A stretch of 64,000 nucleotides of DNA, taken from contig CAIXKE010000057.1 in the NCBI GenBank assembly GCA_903919975.1, positions 30,983-94,982 on the forward strand. Direction: 5' to 3'. Under the pieces are notes generated by a model. That model was not told the origin of the DNA and made no database searches. It was given only the letters and a program-made list of their open reading frames with translations. The DNA is from Akkermansiaceae bacterium (GTDB lineage Bacteria > Verrucomicrobiota > Verrucomicrobiia > Verrucomicrobiales > Akkermansiaceae). The translations under genes and the position numbers were made by a program. Of this stretch, positions 44,905 to 54,563 are shown piece by piece (position 1 is the first letter of the stretch; every line of letters begins with the position of its first letter).

Positions 44905-46112
44905 GGTGTTTTCGGGGTTGAGTTTCTCATGGTTAGAAGGCGGATTCCGGGCGTGGCGGTTAGGCCGTGTGCGAAAATACTGAAGAGAACCGTGGCCATC
45001 ACCGCCAGACGGGTGATTTGCTCACCGGGTAGATTTTTTTCCTGCTCCAGATAGACCAAACCGAGCACGATGGAGGCCAACCCACGCGGGCCGAACCACC
45101 CCATGAAGGCGACCGTGGTCTTGTCCAGCCCGCTGCCAATCAGCGAGATGGCCACCGGCAACATCCGCACAATCGTTAGGCTGAGAACTGCATAGAAAAA
45201 TGGTGCGAACCCGAACAGCGCGTGGTCCCGAGCGACCATCATGCCGAACAGAAAAAAGACCGAAAGATTGAGAATTTGACCCCATTCCTCGGCGAATTCG
45301 ACACTGTGTTTTCCAGCATGTCCGAAGCTCATCTGGACGAACAATCCGGCGACAAACGCGGCGATGAACATGCTCGCTCCGACGTGTTCGGAAAGCAGGA
45401 TGCAGAACACCGGCAGAGCCACCACCGCGAGTTGCAGAAAGGACTCCGCCATCCATTCATATCGCCGCGCGGCGCTCAACAGCCACCCTCCGATCAAGCC
45501 GACACCCGCGCCTATCAGCACTCCGAAGCCGAGTTGTTCCACGAGAAAGCGGATCAAGCCCGCATCGTCCTGACCTGAGGCGGCCATCGCGATGAAGAAC
45601 AACATGAAAGGCACGGAAAGCCCGTCGTTGAGGCCGGCTTCCACATTGAGCGCCTGACGCACCCGCACCGGCACCAACTGGCTATTGACAATGATTTGTC
45701 CGAGTCCGGCATCGGTGGGGGCGAGGATCGCGGATAGAATGCCCGATTCCCAAAGGGTTAGCTGCGGAAAAACCCACTTCGCGGCCAGCGCACCCAATAG
45801 AATCGTCAGCAGCATACCGCTGCTCAACAAGCGCACCGGCAACTCGCGGATACGGCGTAGTACTTTCAAATCCGTCCGGGCGGCATCGGTGAACAGCAAG
45901 AGCACCAAACCGATTTCCGCAAGCATGAGGAAAGCGCCAGCATCCATCCGGCCGCCCGCAGGCTGCTTGGCTAAAAACACCCCAAGGCCCGCGAGAGTAA
46001 AAACAATCGGCGCGGTGACGATGGTTTTCTCAAGCCTAGCGGAAACCAAGCTATATGCGAACAACAGGCAGATGAAGATTGCGAGCAGCATGACTCCTCC
46101 ACATTGAATCAT
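44901..46112 (-). CDS. Cation/proton antiporter of the CPA family
   Basis: The 403-residue protein has 11-13 predicted membrane helices and the core of the Na+/H+ exchanger family, with ILAPTDAGLGQIIV and the NDG motif in EAGLNDGLSVPF (the usual ND/DD ion site) and WFGPRGLASIVLG near the end. It probably exchanges Na+ or K+ for protons across the inner membrane. An in-frame ATG seven codons in (46091) begins at the first helix and is an alternative start. There is no cytoplasmic regulatory tail. Confidence 0.88.
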   Translation of the reverse strand: MIQCGGVMLLAIFICLLFAYSLVSARLEKTIVTAPIVFTLAGLGVFLAKQPAGGRMDAGAFLMLAEIGLVLLLFTDAARTDLKVLRRIRELPVRLLSSGMLLTILLGALAAKWVFPQLTLWESGILSAILAPTDAGLGQIIVNSQLVPVRVRQALNVEAGLNDGLSVPFMLFFIAMAASGQDDAGLIRFLVEQLGFGVLIGAGVGLIGGWLLSAARRYEWMAESFLQLAVVALPVFCILLSEHVGASMFIAAFVAGLFVQMSFGHAGKHSVEFAEEWGQILNLSVFFLFGMMVARDHALFGFAPFFYAVLSLTIVRMLPVAISLIGSGLDKTTVAFMGWFGPRGLASIVLGLVYLEQEKNLPGEQITRLAVMATVLFSIFAHGLTATPGIRLLTMRNSTPKTP

Positions 46113-46360
46113 ACGGCCCTCAATCCGTCAATTTCCGCAGCACGTATAGGGCCAAAGACGTATTTGCAGGACCAAGGGCTTCATGACTCACCCGGAATGT
46201 TTGGTTCGGGACAGATCATGCAATGCCGCCGGATGGAGGTAGTAGAAAACGCCCTGCCAGACAGCCTTTCCGCTTGCCGCCGGGAAAGCATCCGTCAAGC
46301 TACAGATCACAGTCCGGCCAGTGGGGATACTTGCTGGAGCTATCTTTGAATCCACTTCCA

Positions 46361-47395
46361 ATGATTTCCATCCGCCTCCAAGCCTTTCGCCGAGTGGCCG
46401 GCGCGATCGGGAATTTCCTGAAGTCGCCTGTTGGCGGAAAAGCGCGCCTGCTGTTGGCCTTACTCCTGCTCCTGATGATCGGCATCAACGGCATGAATGT
46501 CGCCAACAGCTATGTCGGGAGATATTTCATGTCGGCCATCGAAAGTCGGGATTCCGAGGGTTTCACGCGTTTCGCGTGGCTCTATGTGGCGGTTTTTGCC
46601 GGATCCACTCTCACCGGTGTGATGTTCCGCTTCATCGAAGAGCGTCTAGGACTCTTGTGGCGCGACTGGCTCACCCGCCGCGTCACCGGCATCTACCTCG
46701 ACCGCCAACTCTATCTGCCATTCCCCGGCGAGGATGCGGTGAGCAATCCGGATCAACGCATGACAGAGGACGTCAAACAACTCACCACCACCACGCTTTC
46801 CTTCGTGCTGATGATGCTCAACGGCACCCTAACCGTGCTGTCGTTTTCCGGCGTCTTGTGGACGATCAGCCCCAAGTTGTTCATGATCGCCGTATTCTAC
46901 GCGCTCGGCGGATCGGCTCTCACCATTTGGCTCGGCCGGCCGCTCATTCAACTGAACTACCGCCAGTCCGACTTCGAGGCGGACTTCCGCTCCGAACTCA
47001 TCCGCACGCGGGAGGATGGAACGGAAATCGCCGCAACCGGCCGCGAGCCACAGGTTCGCGAGCGCCTGACCACCTGCATCGACAGTCTGGTCTCCAACCT
47101 CCGCCACATCATCTCGGTGAACCGCAATCTCAGCTTCTTCACCACCGGTTACAACTACCTCATTCAATTGATCCCCGTGCTCATCGTCGCGCCGCTGTTC
47201 ATCCAGCGGCAAGTCGAATTCGGCGTCATCGGTCAGTCCGCAATGGCGTTCGCCACATTGTTAGGTTCCTTCTCGCTGGTCATCACGCAGTTTCAGGCGA
47301 TCTCATCCTATGCCTCGGTGGTTGCCCGCCTTGGAGAGTTTGTCCGCCATGCCGAAAACCGTGAGCGCGCGGTGCCACCAGAGGGGGCAAGCTAG
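46361..47395 (+). CDS. ABC-type transmembrane domain without ATPase domain (YddA/SbmA-like)
   Basis: The 344-residue protein has the transmembrane domain of the ABC_membrane_2/SbmA-BacA group, with several helices and the conserved segments YLPFPGEDAVSNPDQRMTEDV and RTREDGTEIAATGREP near the coupling loop. YddA-type exporters continue into a nucleotide-binding domain of about 200 residues; here the frame stops just after QFQAISSYASVVARLGEF and no Walker motif is found in the 223 bp up to the next gene. It could be a stand-alone SbmA-type transporter, a half transporter with a partner elsewhere, or a truncated gene. Confidence 0.75.
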   Translation: MISIRLQAFRRVAGAIGNFLKSPVGGKARLLLALLLLLMIGINGMNVANSYVGRYFMSAIESRDSEGFTRFAWLYVAVFAGSTLTGVMFRFIEERLGLLWRDWLTRRVTGIYLDRQLYLPFPGEDAVSNPDQRMTEDVKQLTTTTLSFVLMMLNGTLTVLSFSGVLWTISPKLFMIAVFYALGGSALTIWLGRPLIQLNYRQSDFEADFRSELIRTREDGTEIAATGREPQVRERLTTCIDSLVSNLRHIISVNRNLSFFTTGYNYLIQLIPVLIVAPLFIQRQVEFGVIGQSAMAFATLLGSFSLVITQFQAISSYASVVARLGEFVRHAENRERAVPPEGAS

Positions 47396-47618
47396 GGAGC
47401 TTTCAATCGCGTCCGCGTCTCTGGGCGAATGGCTGGAATCCACGACTGGGAGCCGCCCGTTAGGATTCCATGAGCCAGGCGCGCGCCTGTTCGGTTTCCT
47501 CCGCCGTGAAAAACCGCACCGGTGTGGGCCGGAGGCCGGCACCGGTGAAGGATTTTGTGAGGCGGGCTGACATGAGGCGAGTGAATCGATTCGATGGGCG
47601 GGCTGACAAGCACGATCA

Positions 47619-49289
47619 CTATTTGGTTTTTACCGGGATCGGGGTGGCGGGCGGCACCTCGCGTTTGATCTCAGGCGCTTTGGGTGGCGCGCCGGCGGGT
47701 GGTGGCTCCGGCATGCGCACGAGCAACCAATCCTGCACGCGGTCCTTGCCAAAGTGCACGGCCACGGTGCTCACATCCATCGTTAGATTGGCGAGGCTGG
47801 AGGCGAACACAGTCTCGATGTTGTCGCCGATGCGCCAAGCCACGTTCTGAGTTTGCTTGTCCACTTGGCCGGCCACGGGTTTCTGATCGCCTGTCAGGGC
47901 GTTTTCATATCCGCCGCTGATCTTCCCGTCGCGGCTGACGGAAAGCTGGAAGAACATGACGGGATCACCTTTTTTCTCCTGTGCGAGAGCGAACACTCCG
48001 AGCGGCATCCACTCGGCGGGTTTGCCTTCCTGCGGCGGCATCGGTGGCGGCGGTTGCTCAATGGTGGCGGCAAGCTGCCTAACCGGCTCGTCGTATTGCT
48101 CCGCAGGCACCGGCTTGTTATCCACATAGACGGTTTCCTTCTCGTGCACCACGGTGGTGCCGTAGTCGATGTAGACCGGTGGCGGCGGTGAGGAGACATA
48201 GACGAAGTTGGTCAGAGCGGTCCAAGTGACCGGCGCCCACCACCACCACGGATTAGATGGATAGTGGCCGATGTATCCATAGCCCGGGCCCCAACCGCAA
48301 GCACCCCACCAACGATCATCGAAACAATCGTCATAAAAATCGCGGGCGTTATCCCAGACTTCATCGGCGCGGTCGAAGCGGTAGTCCCACATGTCTTCGC
48401 GGTGCTGCTGCCAATCCTCGCGGTTTTGATCACGCCAGTTTTGGCGGTCCTCGCGATTGCCTTGCAGTTGATCCCAACGGCCTTCGCGGTTTTGTTGGAA
48501 ATCATTGCGGCGATCGCCGCGATTTTCCTGCCGCTTGTTCCATGACTCGCTGCGGTTATCGACGCGTTGGTTCCAATTTTCATTGCGGCCTTGCGAGCGA
48601 TCGCTCCAGTTGCCGCGGTCTTGCGGACGCTGCGCAGGCCGGGTGCCCGCACTCGGGCGGTTGCCGAGACTGCTGCGGTCACCACCGGCACCGGGACGGC
48701 TTGCGGGCAATTGCGAGGGACGATTGCCGAGCGCGGCACCGGCGGCGACACCCCCGCTGATGCCGAGGAAATTCCCGACATTTCCAGCACTAGGACGAGT
48801 CGCCGCACCGCCACCTAGACGTGCGGGTTGTTGCGATGGACGTGTTACTGAACCCGCTCCGGATCCCGTTCCGGGACGCACGCCGGAAGGCAATTGCGAG
48901 GCGCTGTTTCCCAGCGATGGGCGATCCGCGCCGGACGGGCGCGTGGATGGCGAAGAAGGCACTCGACCGGCACTCGGACGAGTCGCGCCGCCGGTGGACG
49001 GCAGTTGCGATGGCCGCGACACCGAGCCGGCAGAAGGCCGTGAGACGCTACCGGTCGAGGGGCGCGAATAACTGCTAGTCGACCGCGAACCGGAATAGCT
49101 GCTGCGCGAGGATCCGCCAGAAGATCGCGAAAAACTGCCGCCGCCACCACCGCCGCCGCTACCGCCGCCACCTCGCCCCCCACCCCCGCCGCCTCTGCCG
49201 CCACCGCGGGCCTCGGCCATGGGAGTCGTCTGGATCAAGAGAGCGATGATCGCTATAAATATTGATAGAAATCCAAATTTGGAGTGCAT
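47619..49289 (-). CDS. Secreted Gly/Ser/Arg-rich low-complexity protein
   Basis: The 556-residue protein has a signal peptide (FGFLSIFIAIIALLIQTTPMAEA), a Gly-rich block (28-55), a Ser/Arg/Pro/Gly low-complexity region with RPS repeats (to about 225), an Asn/Arg/Trp/Gln-rich charged region with repeats such as QNREDWQQHRED (about 225-310), a Trp-rich turn (WWGACGWGPG, HYPSNPWWWWAP) and a C-terminal folded domain (about 380-530). Such proteins are usually labelled putative cell-surface proteins in Planctomycetes and Verrucomicrobia. It lies 4 bp after the SnoaL-like gene, so the two form an operon. No function can be assigned. Confidence 0.75.
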   Translation of the reverse strand: MHSKFGFLSIFIAIIALLIQTTPMAEARGGGRGGGGGGRGGGGSGGGGGGGSFSRSSGGSSRSSYSGSRSTSSYSRPSTGSVSRPSAGSVSRPSQLPSTGGATRPSAGRVPSSPSTRPSGADRPSLGNSASQLPSGVRPGTGSGAGSVTRPSQQPARLGGGAATRPSAGNVGNFLGISGGVAAGAALGNRPSQLPASRPGAGGDRSSLGNRPSAGTRPAQRPQDRGNWSDRSQGRNENWNQRVDNRSESWNKRQENRGDRRNDFQQNREGRWDQLQGNREDRQNWRDQNREDWQQHREDMWDYRFDRADEVWDNARDFYDDCFDDRWWGACGWGPGYGYIGHYPSNPWWWWAPVTWTALTNFVYVSSPPPPVYIDYGTTVVHEKETVYVDNKPVPAEQYDEPVRQLAATIEQPPPPMPPQEGKPAEWMPLGVFALAQEKKGDPVMFFQLSVSRDGKISGGYENALTGDQKPVAGQVDKQTQNVAWRIGDNIETVFASSLANLTMDVSTVAVHFGKDRVQDWLLVRMPEPPPAGAPPKAPEIKREVPPATPIPVKTK

Positions 49290-49293
49290 GGCA

Positions 49294-50205
49294 TTATTCT
49301 CCTTTCACGCGCTGAATTTCAATGCGTCCGATGGCGGGCTGCGGGTCACCATCGAGTGTGCGATTTTCAGATTCCCAGTAAAACTTATTGTTGTTAGTCT
49401 TACTGATGGTTTGATCCGCGCTGGTGCGGCTGCCATCGGGCGCGTAACCCGTTTCACGTGCCAGCCAGCGTTGACCTTCGCGTGTCCAATAGCCGCCGGA
49501 GTGGCCACCCGCATCATCGAAGGTCCATGAGCGGATCGATTCCTCCACCGGATCCCAACCGATGATCTGCCAGCCTTCAAGCACTGGATCGTCGCCACGT
49601 TTCACCGTGACATTGCGGGTGATGAAATTGCCTCCCCGCGCCCAATCATACTTGCTGCGAATCGAGAGTCCCGCCTCCTTGTCGGTTTCCTCCCAATAGC
49701 CGATCAGCCATGACAGTTCCACCAATCGTTCCGTCGGCGTGATTTCCGGCATCGGAGTTTCGATGAGTTGGCTAATCTTCCACTTGTCGTCCTTTTTCAC
49801 GCGGACCGCCGTAAAAAGCGACTGCACCTCATCGCCAGTTTTGGAAACTACGGTGGTCGTGCCTTTTTCCACTAACACACCTAGCGCGAGCTGCTTCACC
49901 GAATTCACATGAATCGAGATTTTCGAGCCCTTGTTCGCACGGAAGCCATCGCGCAGGCAGGCCTTAATGGCAGCGCTGCCGCTGAAGGAACGACCGTCGT
50001 CGGATGTGTATTCGGCGTCCTCGGTGAAATGCGCGGCGAGAGCCTCTACATCCGCCTTGGCATGGGCTTCCTCATAGGCGCGATCGCCAGCGATGATGGC
50101 CGCCATTTCCGGCGTCATTTCCGGCGCTTTGGCCGCGGAATCTTCGCCAAGGCCGGTGCCAACTAGGGCAATTGCAAACGATAGAGTGATGAAAGTGATA
50201 TTCAT
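49294..50205 (-). CDS. Secreted SnoaL-like (SgcJ/EcaC type) protein
   Basis: The 303-residue protein has a signal peptide (FITLSFAIALVGTGLG) and a SnoaL/DUF4440-like domain (about residues 30-150: YEEAHAKADVEALAAHFTEDAEYTSDDGRSFSG), then a second beta-rich domain (about 160-300: LSWLIGYWEE, RGGNFITRNVTVKRG) that resembles lipocalin-like domains in the same kind of protein. It is the first gene of a two-gene operon with the low-complexity protein. The start at 50205 was chosen from the signal peptide. A putative promoter with TTGCAA, 17 bp, TACTTT lies just upstream. Confidence 0.75.
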   Translation of the reverse strand: MNITFITLSFAIALVGTGLGEDSAAKAPEMTPEMAAIIAGDRAYEEAHAKADVEALAAHFTEDAEYTSDDGRSFSGSAAIKACLRDGFRANKGSKISIHVNSVKQLALGVLVEKGTTTVVSKTGDEVQSLFTAVRVKKDDKWKISQLIETPMPEITPTERLVELSWLIGYWEETDKEAGLSIRSKYDWARGGNFITRNVTVKRGDDPVLEGWQIIGWDPVEESIRSWTFDDAGGHSGGYWTREGQRWLARETGYAPDGSRTSADQTISKTNNNKFYWESENRTLDGDPQPAIGRIEIQRVKGE

Positions 50206-50355
50206 GGCGTTGTAAAGTACACTCAAATGCAGACGTTTGCAATTAAACAGAAATTTACTGGCCCCGTCCATAAGACCATGGTCCGACGGTTTGCACCGCC
50301 TCTCTTACGGATTACTGACTTGTCACCTCCCTATCTTCGAATTCAAATCCCTACC

Positions 50356-51351
50356 ATGACTCGCACCCTGCTGATCGGATCATTGGTCGCTTTCATTCCT
50401 CTATCCGGATTGATCGCCGAAGAAAAACCCGCACCCACTCTCGACCTCGAAGCACGCAAGGTATCCGTCGCCAACCTCGAAATCCACATCGCCCAGCGCG
50501 AACAACGTCTCGCCGAGTGGGGGCGCGACATCGCGCAACTCGACGCGCGCATCGAAAAACAAGTGGAGGAACTCGTGAAAATGCTGGTCGGCCTGCGCGA
50601 CTCCCAGAATTCCCGTACCAAGGTCACCCAGATCAAGCGGAGCGCCATTGAAGGCCTCAAACACGGCATCGATCTCTACGCTAAAAAGCGCAGGGAAATC
50701 CGCGAAATCGTCCGCACCGGCGGCGATGAGGCCCTCGATGACCTCGGCAAACTCGATCAGCGCATCCTTAAGCGCGTCGATCAGATCGCTGAACTCACCA
50801 AGTCCATCCCGACCCATGACGATGTGGATAAATACCAATCCGACGGTGGATCTTACTGGGATGGTTATTACAATGAAAGCAGCCGGGCCAGCGATGAATG
50901 GAAACAAAACCGTCGCGACACCGTCCAATCCAACAAGCAACGCGATGACACGACCAAGGCGCTGAAGGAAGCGCTTGAACGCCTCGACCAGCGCCGACGC
51001 GCGCTGAAGGATCTGCTGGCAAACCGTAAAATTACCGAATCCGCCCGCAAGCTTTACATCACCGAACTCGGACAAATCGACGCCTATGAGGAACATATCA
51101 ACGCGCAGTTGCGGGACGTGACCGTGAGCAGTGGCGGCGGTGGCCGGGCGGTCGGCCGCGAACAAGCGAACGACATCGAAGCGCTGTTTGAAGATGCGCG
51201 CCGGGACCTGCGCGAGGATGTTTCACGGCTTTTCCTTACTTACGACCAATACGTCCGCGGCCGAGCCTATCTGGAAGGTCTCAAGGAAAACCTAGCCGCC
51301 CGCAAGGAATGGTTGGAAAAGAACGCCTCGGGGAAATCCGGCACCCCGTGA
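50356..51351 (+). CDS. Exported coiled-coil protein of unknown function
   Basis: The 331-residue protein has a signal peptide (LLIGSLVAFIPLSGLIA) and then long amphipathic helices: charged coiled coil from about 28 to 110, a second block at about 190-230 and a third near 280-320, broken by Tyr/Gly/Asp-rich DGGSYWDGYYNESS (about 155-170) and a Gly-rich turn SSGGGGRAVG (about 265). It lies divergent to the SnoaL-like gene. No enzymatic motif is seen. The upstream gap contains a short motif also found before ppk2. Confidence 0.7.
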   Translation: MTRTLLIGSLVAFIPLSGLIAEEKPAPTLDLEARKVSVANLEIHIAQREQRLAEWGRDIAQLDARIEKQVEELVKMLVGLRDSQNSRTKVTQIKRSAIEGLKHGIDLYAKKRREIREIVRTGGDEALDDLGKLDQRILKRVDQIAELTKSIPTHDDVDKYQSDGGSYWDGYYNESSRASDEWKQNRRDTVQSNKQRDDTTKALKEALERLDQRRRALKDLLANRKITESARKLYITELGQIDAYEEHINAQLRDVTVSSGGGGRAVGREQANDIEALFEDARRDLREDVSRLFLTYDQYVRGRAYLEGLKENLAARKEWLEKNASGKSGTP

Positions 51352-51555
51352 TTCTCATCGTACGCAACTTCACTTATACCAATATCGCATTTTTGCGCAT
51401 CAACCCGAAGGGCTGGCGCATCTGAAAAATTCACAAGTTTCTGACTTTGAGTTTTTTGAGGTCTCTGGCGGCCATCCCATTCGTTTTTTCAGGTTAATGC
51501 GTCAACTCTGCGTCTGTCGGCTTGACCGGACCACCGTTCTGGTAGACATATCTCA

Positions 51556-52251
51556 GTGTTCTCCCAAAGTGCGATGATCTCTGATTTGCCCGCCATCCCG
51601 CTTCCTTTGGCACCATTAGACCCGAATTCCTTGGTCTGCGTGGTCGATAATGACGAGGCTGTCCGGCATTGTCTTGAACGATTGTTGCGCTCCGCACGGC
51701 TCCGCGTGGAAACTTTTGCGTCCGCCGCCAATTACATCGAACGCAAACCGCACCCCGGCCCCGTGTGCATCGTCCTCGATGTGAGCATGCCCGGCTTCGA
51801 CGGGTTCGATCTTCAAAAAGCCTTAGCAGGCCGTTGCGAACAAATCGTTTTTCTAACCGGTCATGGTGACGTCCCAATGTGCGCGAGGGCGATGAAAGCC
51901 GGCGCCGTGGATTTCATCACCAAGCCGGTGGACGATAAAATCCTGCTCGCCGCCGTCGCATGCGCACTTGCGCGCGGACTCGAACTCGGCACCACCAATG
52001 CTGAGAAAGCCTCCGCCTGTAAGATGATCCAATCTCTCACGCCCCGCGAAGTCGATGTGATGCAACGCGTGATCCTCGGCATGCTCAACAAACAAATCGC
52101 CGCCGACCTTGGCATCGCCGAAAAAACCGTAAAGATCCACCGCGGTCGGATGATGAAGAAAACCCGCTGCGCCTCGGTGCCCGATCTCATGAGATTGGTC
52201 GAAAAATCAGGCGTATCGACGAATGCCAACCGCCACCAAGCGGCACCATGA
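51556..52251 (+). CDS. FixJ/NarL-type response regulator
   Basis: The 231-residue protein has a receiver domain (about 25-140) with the acidic pair in VVDNDEAV, phosphorylation site Asp75 (VLDVSMPG), the Thr in LTGHGD and the Lys in TKPVDD, followed by a LuxR-type helix-turn-helix (LTPREVDVMQ, LNKQIAADLGIAEKTVKIHR) that matches FixJ/NodW regulators. GTG at 51556 and ATG at 51574 are possible starts. Its stop overlaps the start of the histidine kinase (4 bp), so the two form one operon and a cognate pair. Confidence 0.92.
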   Translation: MFSQSAMISDLPAIPLPLAPLDPNSLVCVVDNDEAVRHCLERLLRSARLRVETFASAANYIERKPHPGPVCIVLDVSMPGFDGFDLQKALAGRCEQIVFLTGHGDVPMCARAMKAGAVDFITKPVDDKILLAAVACALARGLELGTTNAEKASACKMIQSLTPREVDVMQRVILGMLNKQIAADLGIAEKTVKIHRGRMMKKTRCASVPDLMRLVEKSGVSTNANRHQAAP

Positions 52252-53567
52252 ACCATATGGTGAAAATCGCATCTAGCGGAACGCCTCATCACCTCAGGGT
52301 GGAGCATGACCTAGCCTCGGCCCTGCGTCTACAACGTCTGCTGGCGGAGATTTCCTCGCGATTCGTCACCCGGCCCGCCGGGGAAATCGAGGAAACCATC
52401 GAGGAAACCCAGCGGTTGATCTGCGAGACTCTTTATCTGGATCGCTCCACCCTCTGGCTATTCTCGAAAGATCATTCGGAACTGGCGCTTGCCCATTTCT
52501 GGCAACAACCCGGAAGCATCCCCTTGCGACGGAATTTCGTCACCAACGGTCATCTTCCATGGGCGGAAGGTAAGATCATCCGTGGGGAATCATTTCATTT
52601 TTCCAGTCTTGATGATCTTCCGCCAGAGGCATCGATCGATGTGGAAACCCTGCGAACTCACGGAACCAAGTCGAATGCCACCTTTCCCCTCATTGCCGAT
52701 GGCAAGGTCTTCGGAGCCCTGGCATTCGCCATGCTCAAGAAGGAACGACACTGGACCGGAGATGAACTCTCCAGCCTGAAACTAACCGCCCAGATTTTCA
52801 GCCATGTGGTCAGCCGGCACCAAGCGGAATTGTGCGCCGATCAATTGCGAGAGGAAATCCAACGTTCCTCGCGCGCCGCTGTCCTTGGCGAAATCGCCGC
52901 CGCGCTCGCTCACGAAATCAACCAACCGCTCACCGCCATTCTCGGCAATGCCCAAGCCGCGCGCCGCTTCATCACCCAAGGCAACGCCGACCCCACGGAA
53001 ATCCTCTCCATCCTCGATGACATCATCCGCGACGATAAACGGGCCGCCGAAGTGATCCGCAACCTCCGGGAAATGCTTGCGGATAGCCCGGCCCAGCGCG
53101 AGCTCTGTTGCTTGAATGAGTTGGTCCGCGAGACGATCGAGTTTCTCCGTCCTGATCTAACGGAAAATCGGATTGAATATCGGCTCGATCTCGCCCCCCT
53201 GCTGTCCCGGATCAAGATGGCCCGCGTGGAGATCCAGCAGGTCCTCATCAACTTGGTTTCAAATGCCACTCTCGCTATGAGCGGCATACCGCCGGAAGAA
53301 CGAAAAATCTTCATCGGCACGCGCGCATCCGGCTCGGCGGTCGAGCTGCGAGTCCGCGATACCGGCGGTGGGATACCGCCCGAGCATTTGGACCGTATTT
53401 TCGAGCCATTCCACAGCACTCGCCCGGACGGACTGGGCATCGGGCTCGCCGTCTGCCGACGCATCGCGGAAGCCCACGGAGGAAAAATCATGGCGGGAAA
53501 CGCCTCATCCGCCGGAGCGGAATTCGTTTTGTCCCTGTGCGGTCATCCATCGAAGGTAGCCGGGTAA
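52248..53567 (+). CDS. GAF-domain sensor histidine kinase
   Basis: The 439-residue cytoplasmic kinase has a GAF domain (about 20-190) and a HisKA/HATPase core: phospho-acceptor His222 in AHEINQPLTAI, the N box NLVSNATLAM, and G boxes RDTGGG and GLGIGLAV. It has no membrane helix or PAS domain, so the signal is probably a small molecule or redox state bound by the GAF domain. The NQPL motif around His is typical of the FixL/NtrY-like group. The pair probably regulates targets elsewhere, possibly including neighbours. Confidence 0.92.
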   Translation: MNHMVKIASSGTPHHLRVEHDLASALRLQRLLAEISSRFVTRPAGEIEETIEETQRLICETLYLDRSTLWLFSKDHSELALAHFWQQPGSIPLRRNFVTNGHLPWAEGKIIRGESFHFSSLDDLPPEASIDVETLRTHGTKSNATFPLIADGKVFGALAFAMLKKERHWTGDELSSLKLTAQIFSHVVSRHQAELCADQLREEIQRSSRAAVLGEIAAALAHEINQPLTAILGNAQAARRFITQGNADPTEILSILDDIIRDDKRAAEVIRNLREMLADSPAQRELCCLNELVRETIEFLRPDLTENRIEYRLDLAPLLSRIKMARVEIQQVLINLVSNATLAMSGIPPEERKIFIGTRASGSAVELRVRDTGGGIPPEHLDRIFEPFHSTRPDGLGIGLAVCRRIAEAHGGKIMAGNASSAGAEFVLSLCGHPSKVAG

Positions 53568-53657
53568 GACCATGGTCGGATGGTCAGAAAGGCGGCCTCT
53601 TGATAATATTTCAAAGATAGTGACAAGTCGTTATCCGCATAATCCGAACTCCGCACG

Positions 53658-54563
53658 TTGATGATCAAAACCAAGTATCTCAAAAAACTCATCGTCGAGC
53701 CCGGCAGTGAGGTGAATCTCAAAGAATTTCCCACCGATTGGCTCGACACCCCGGAAGGCAAGGTGGTCGGCAAGGATTTCCTCAAGGAGCGCTCCGAGGA
53801 AGTGTTGGAGGAAAGCCGCAAGCTGCTCGCCGAAGCCCAGGAATTGTTATATGCCAGCGATACCCACTCGGTCCTGATCGTGCTCCAGGCGATGGACGCC
53901 GCCGGCAAGGACGGCACCATCCGCCACGTCATGGCCGGCGTGAATCCGCAGGGCTGCCAGGTTTTCAGCTTCAAAAAACCCTCCGCCGAGGAACTCGACC
54001 ACAATTTCCTCTGGCGCTACATGAAATCCCTGCCCGAGCGCGGACGCATCGGTATCTTCAACCGTTCGTATTACGAGGACGTGCTCGTCGTCAAAGTCCA
54101 CCCGGAGTGGCTAGGCCCCGGCTCACCCGCCGATCCCTCCGATAAGTTCTGGCAACAACGATACGAGGATATCAACAACTTCGAACAACACCTCGCCCGC
54201 AACGGAACCCTCATCCTCAAGTTTTTCCTGCACGTCTCCAAGGACGAGCAGAAACGCCGCTTCCTCGAACGCCTCACCAATCCGGAAAAACACTGGAAAT
54301 TCTCCGATGCCGATCTTGAAGAGCGCGAACACTGGAAGGCCTATCGCAATGCCTTCGAGGACGCCCTGAGCGCCACCAGCACCAAGCGCGCCCCATGGCA
54401 TATCGTCCCGGCAGATCGCAAATACGTTTCCCGCGCCATCGTCGCCGATATCATCACCACCTCCATCCAAGGCCTTGGCCTGAAATACCCGGAAGTCTCG
54501 GAAGAAAAACTCATCAAACTCGCCGAAGCCAAAGCCAAACTCGAAGGCGTCGCCGAAAAATAA
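53658..54563 (+). CDS. ppk2: Polyphosphate kinase 2 family protein
   Basis: PPK2 enzymes phosphorylate nucleoside mono- or diphosphates with polyphosphate. The 301-residue single-domain protein shows the Walker A-like loop MDAAGKDGTIRH (residues 79-90), the lid helix FNRSYYEDVLVV and the Walker B-like Asp region with FLHVSKDEQKRRFLER. It lacks the duplicated domain of some classes. A second Met at codon 2 is an equally good start. It follows the histidine kinase by about 90 bp; polyphosphate metabolism fits stress control, but the link is only positional. Confidence 0.93.
   Translation: MMIKTKYLKKLIVEPGSEVNLKEFPTDWLDTPEGKVVGKDFLKERSEEVLEESRKLLAEAQELLYASDTHSVLIVLQAMDAAGKDGTIRHVMAGVNPQGCQVFSFKKPSAEELDHNFLWRYMKSLPERGRIGIFNRSYYEDVLVVKVHPEWLGPGSPADPSDKFWQQRYEDINNFEQHLARNGTLILKFFLHVSKDEQKRRFLERLTNPEKHWKFSDADLEEREHWKAYRNAFEDALSATSTKRAPWHIVPADRKYVSRAIVADIITTSIQGLGLKYPEVSEEKLIKLAEAKAKLEGVAEK

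Noticed and set aside
47396..47618. Remains of a nucleotide-binding domain after the ABC transmembrane gene
   Set aside because: No Walker A, signature or Walker B motif was found in any frame.
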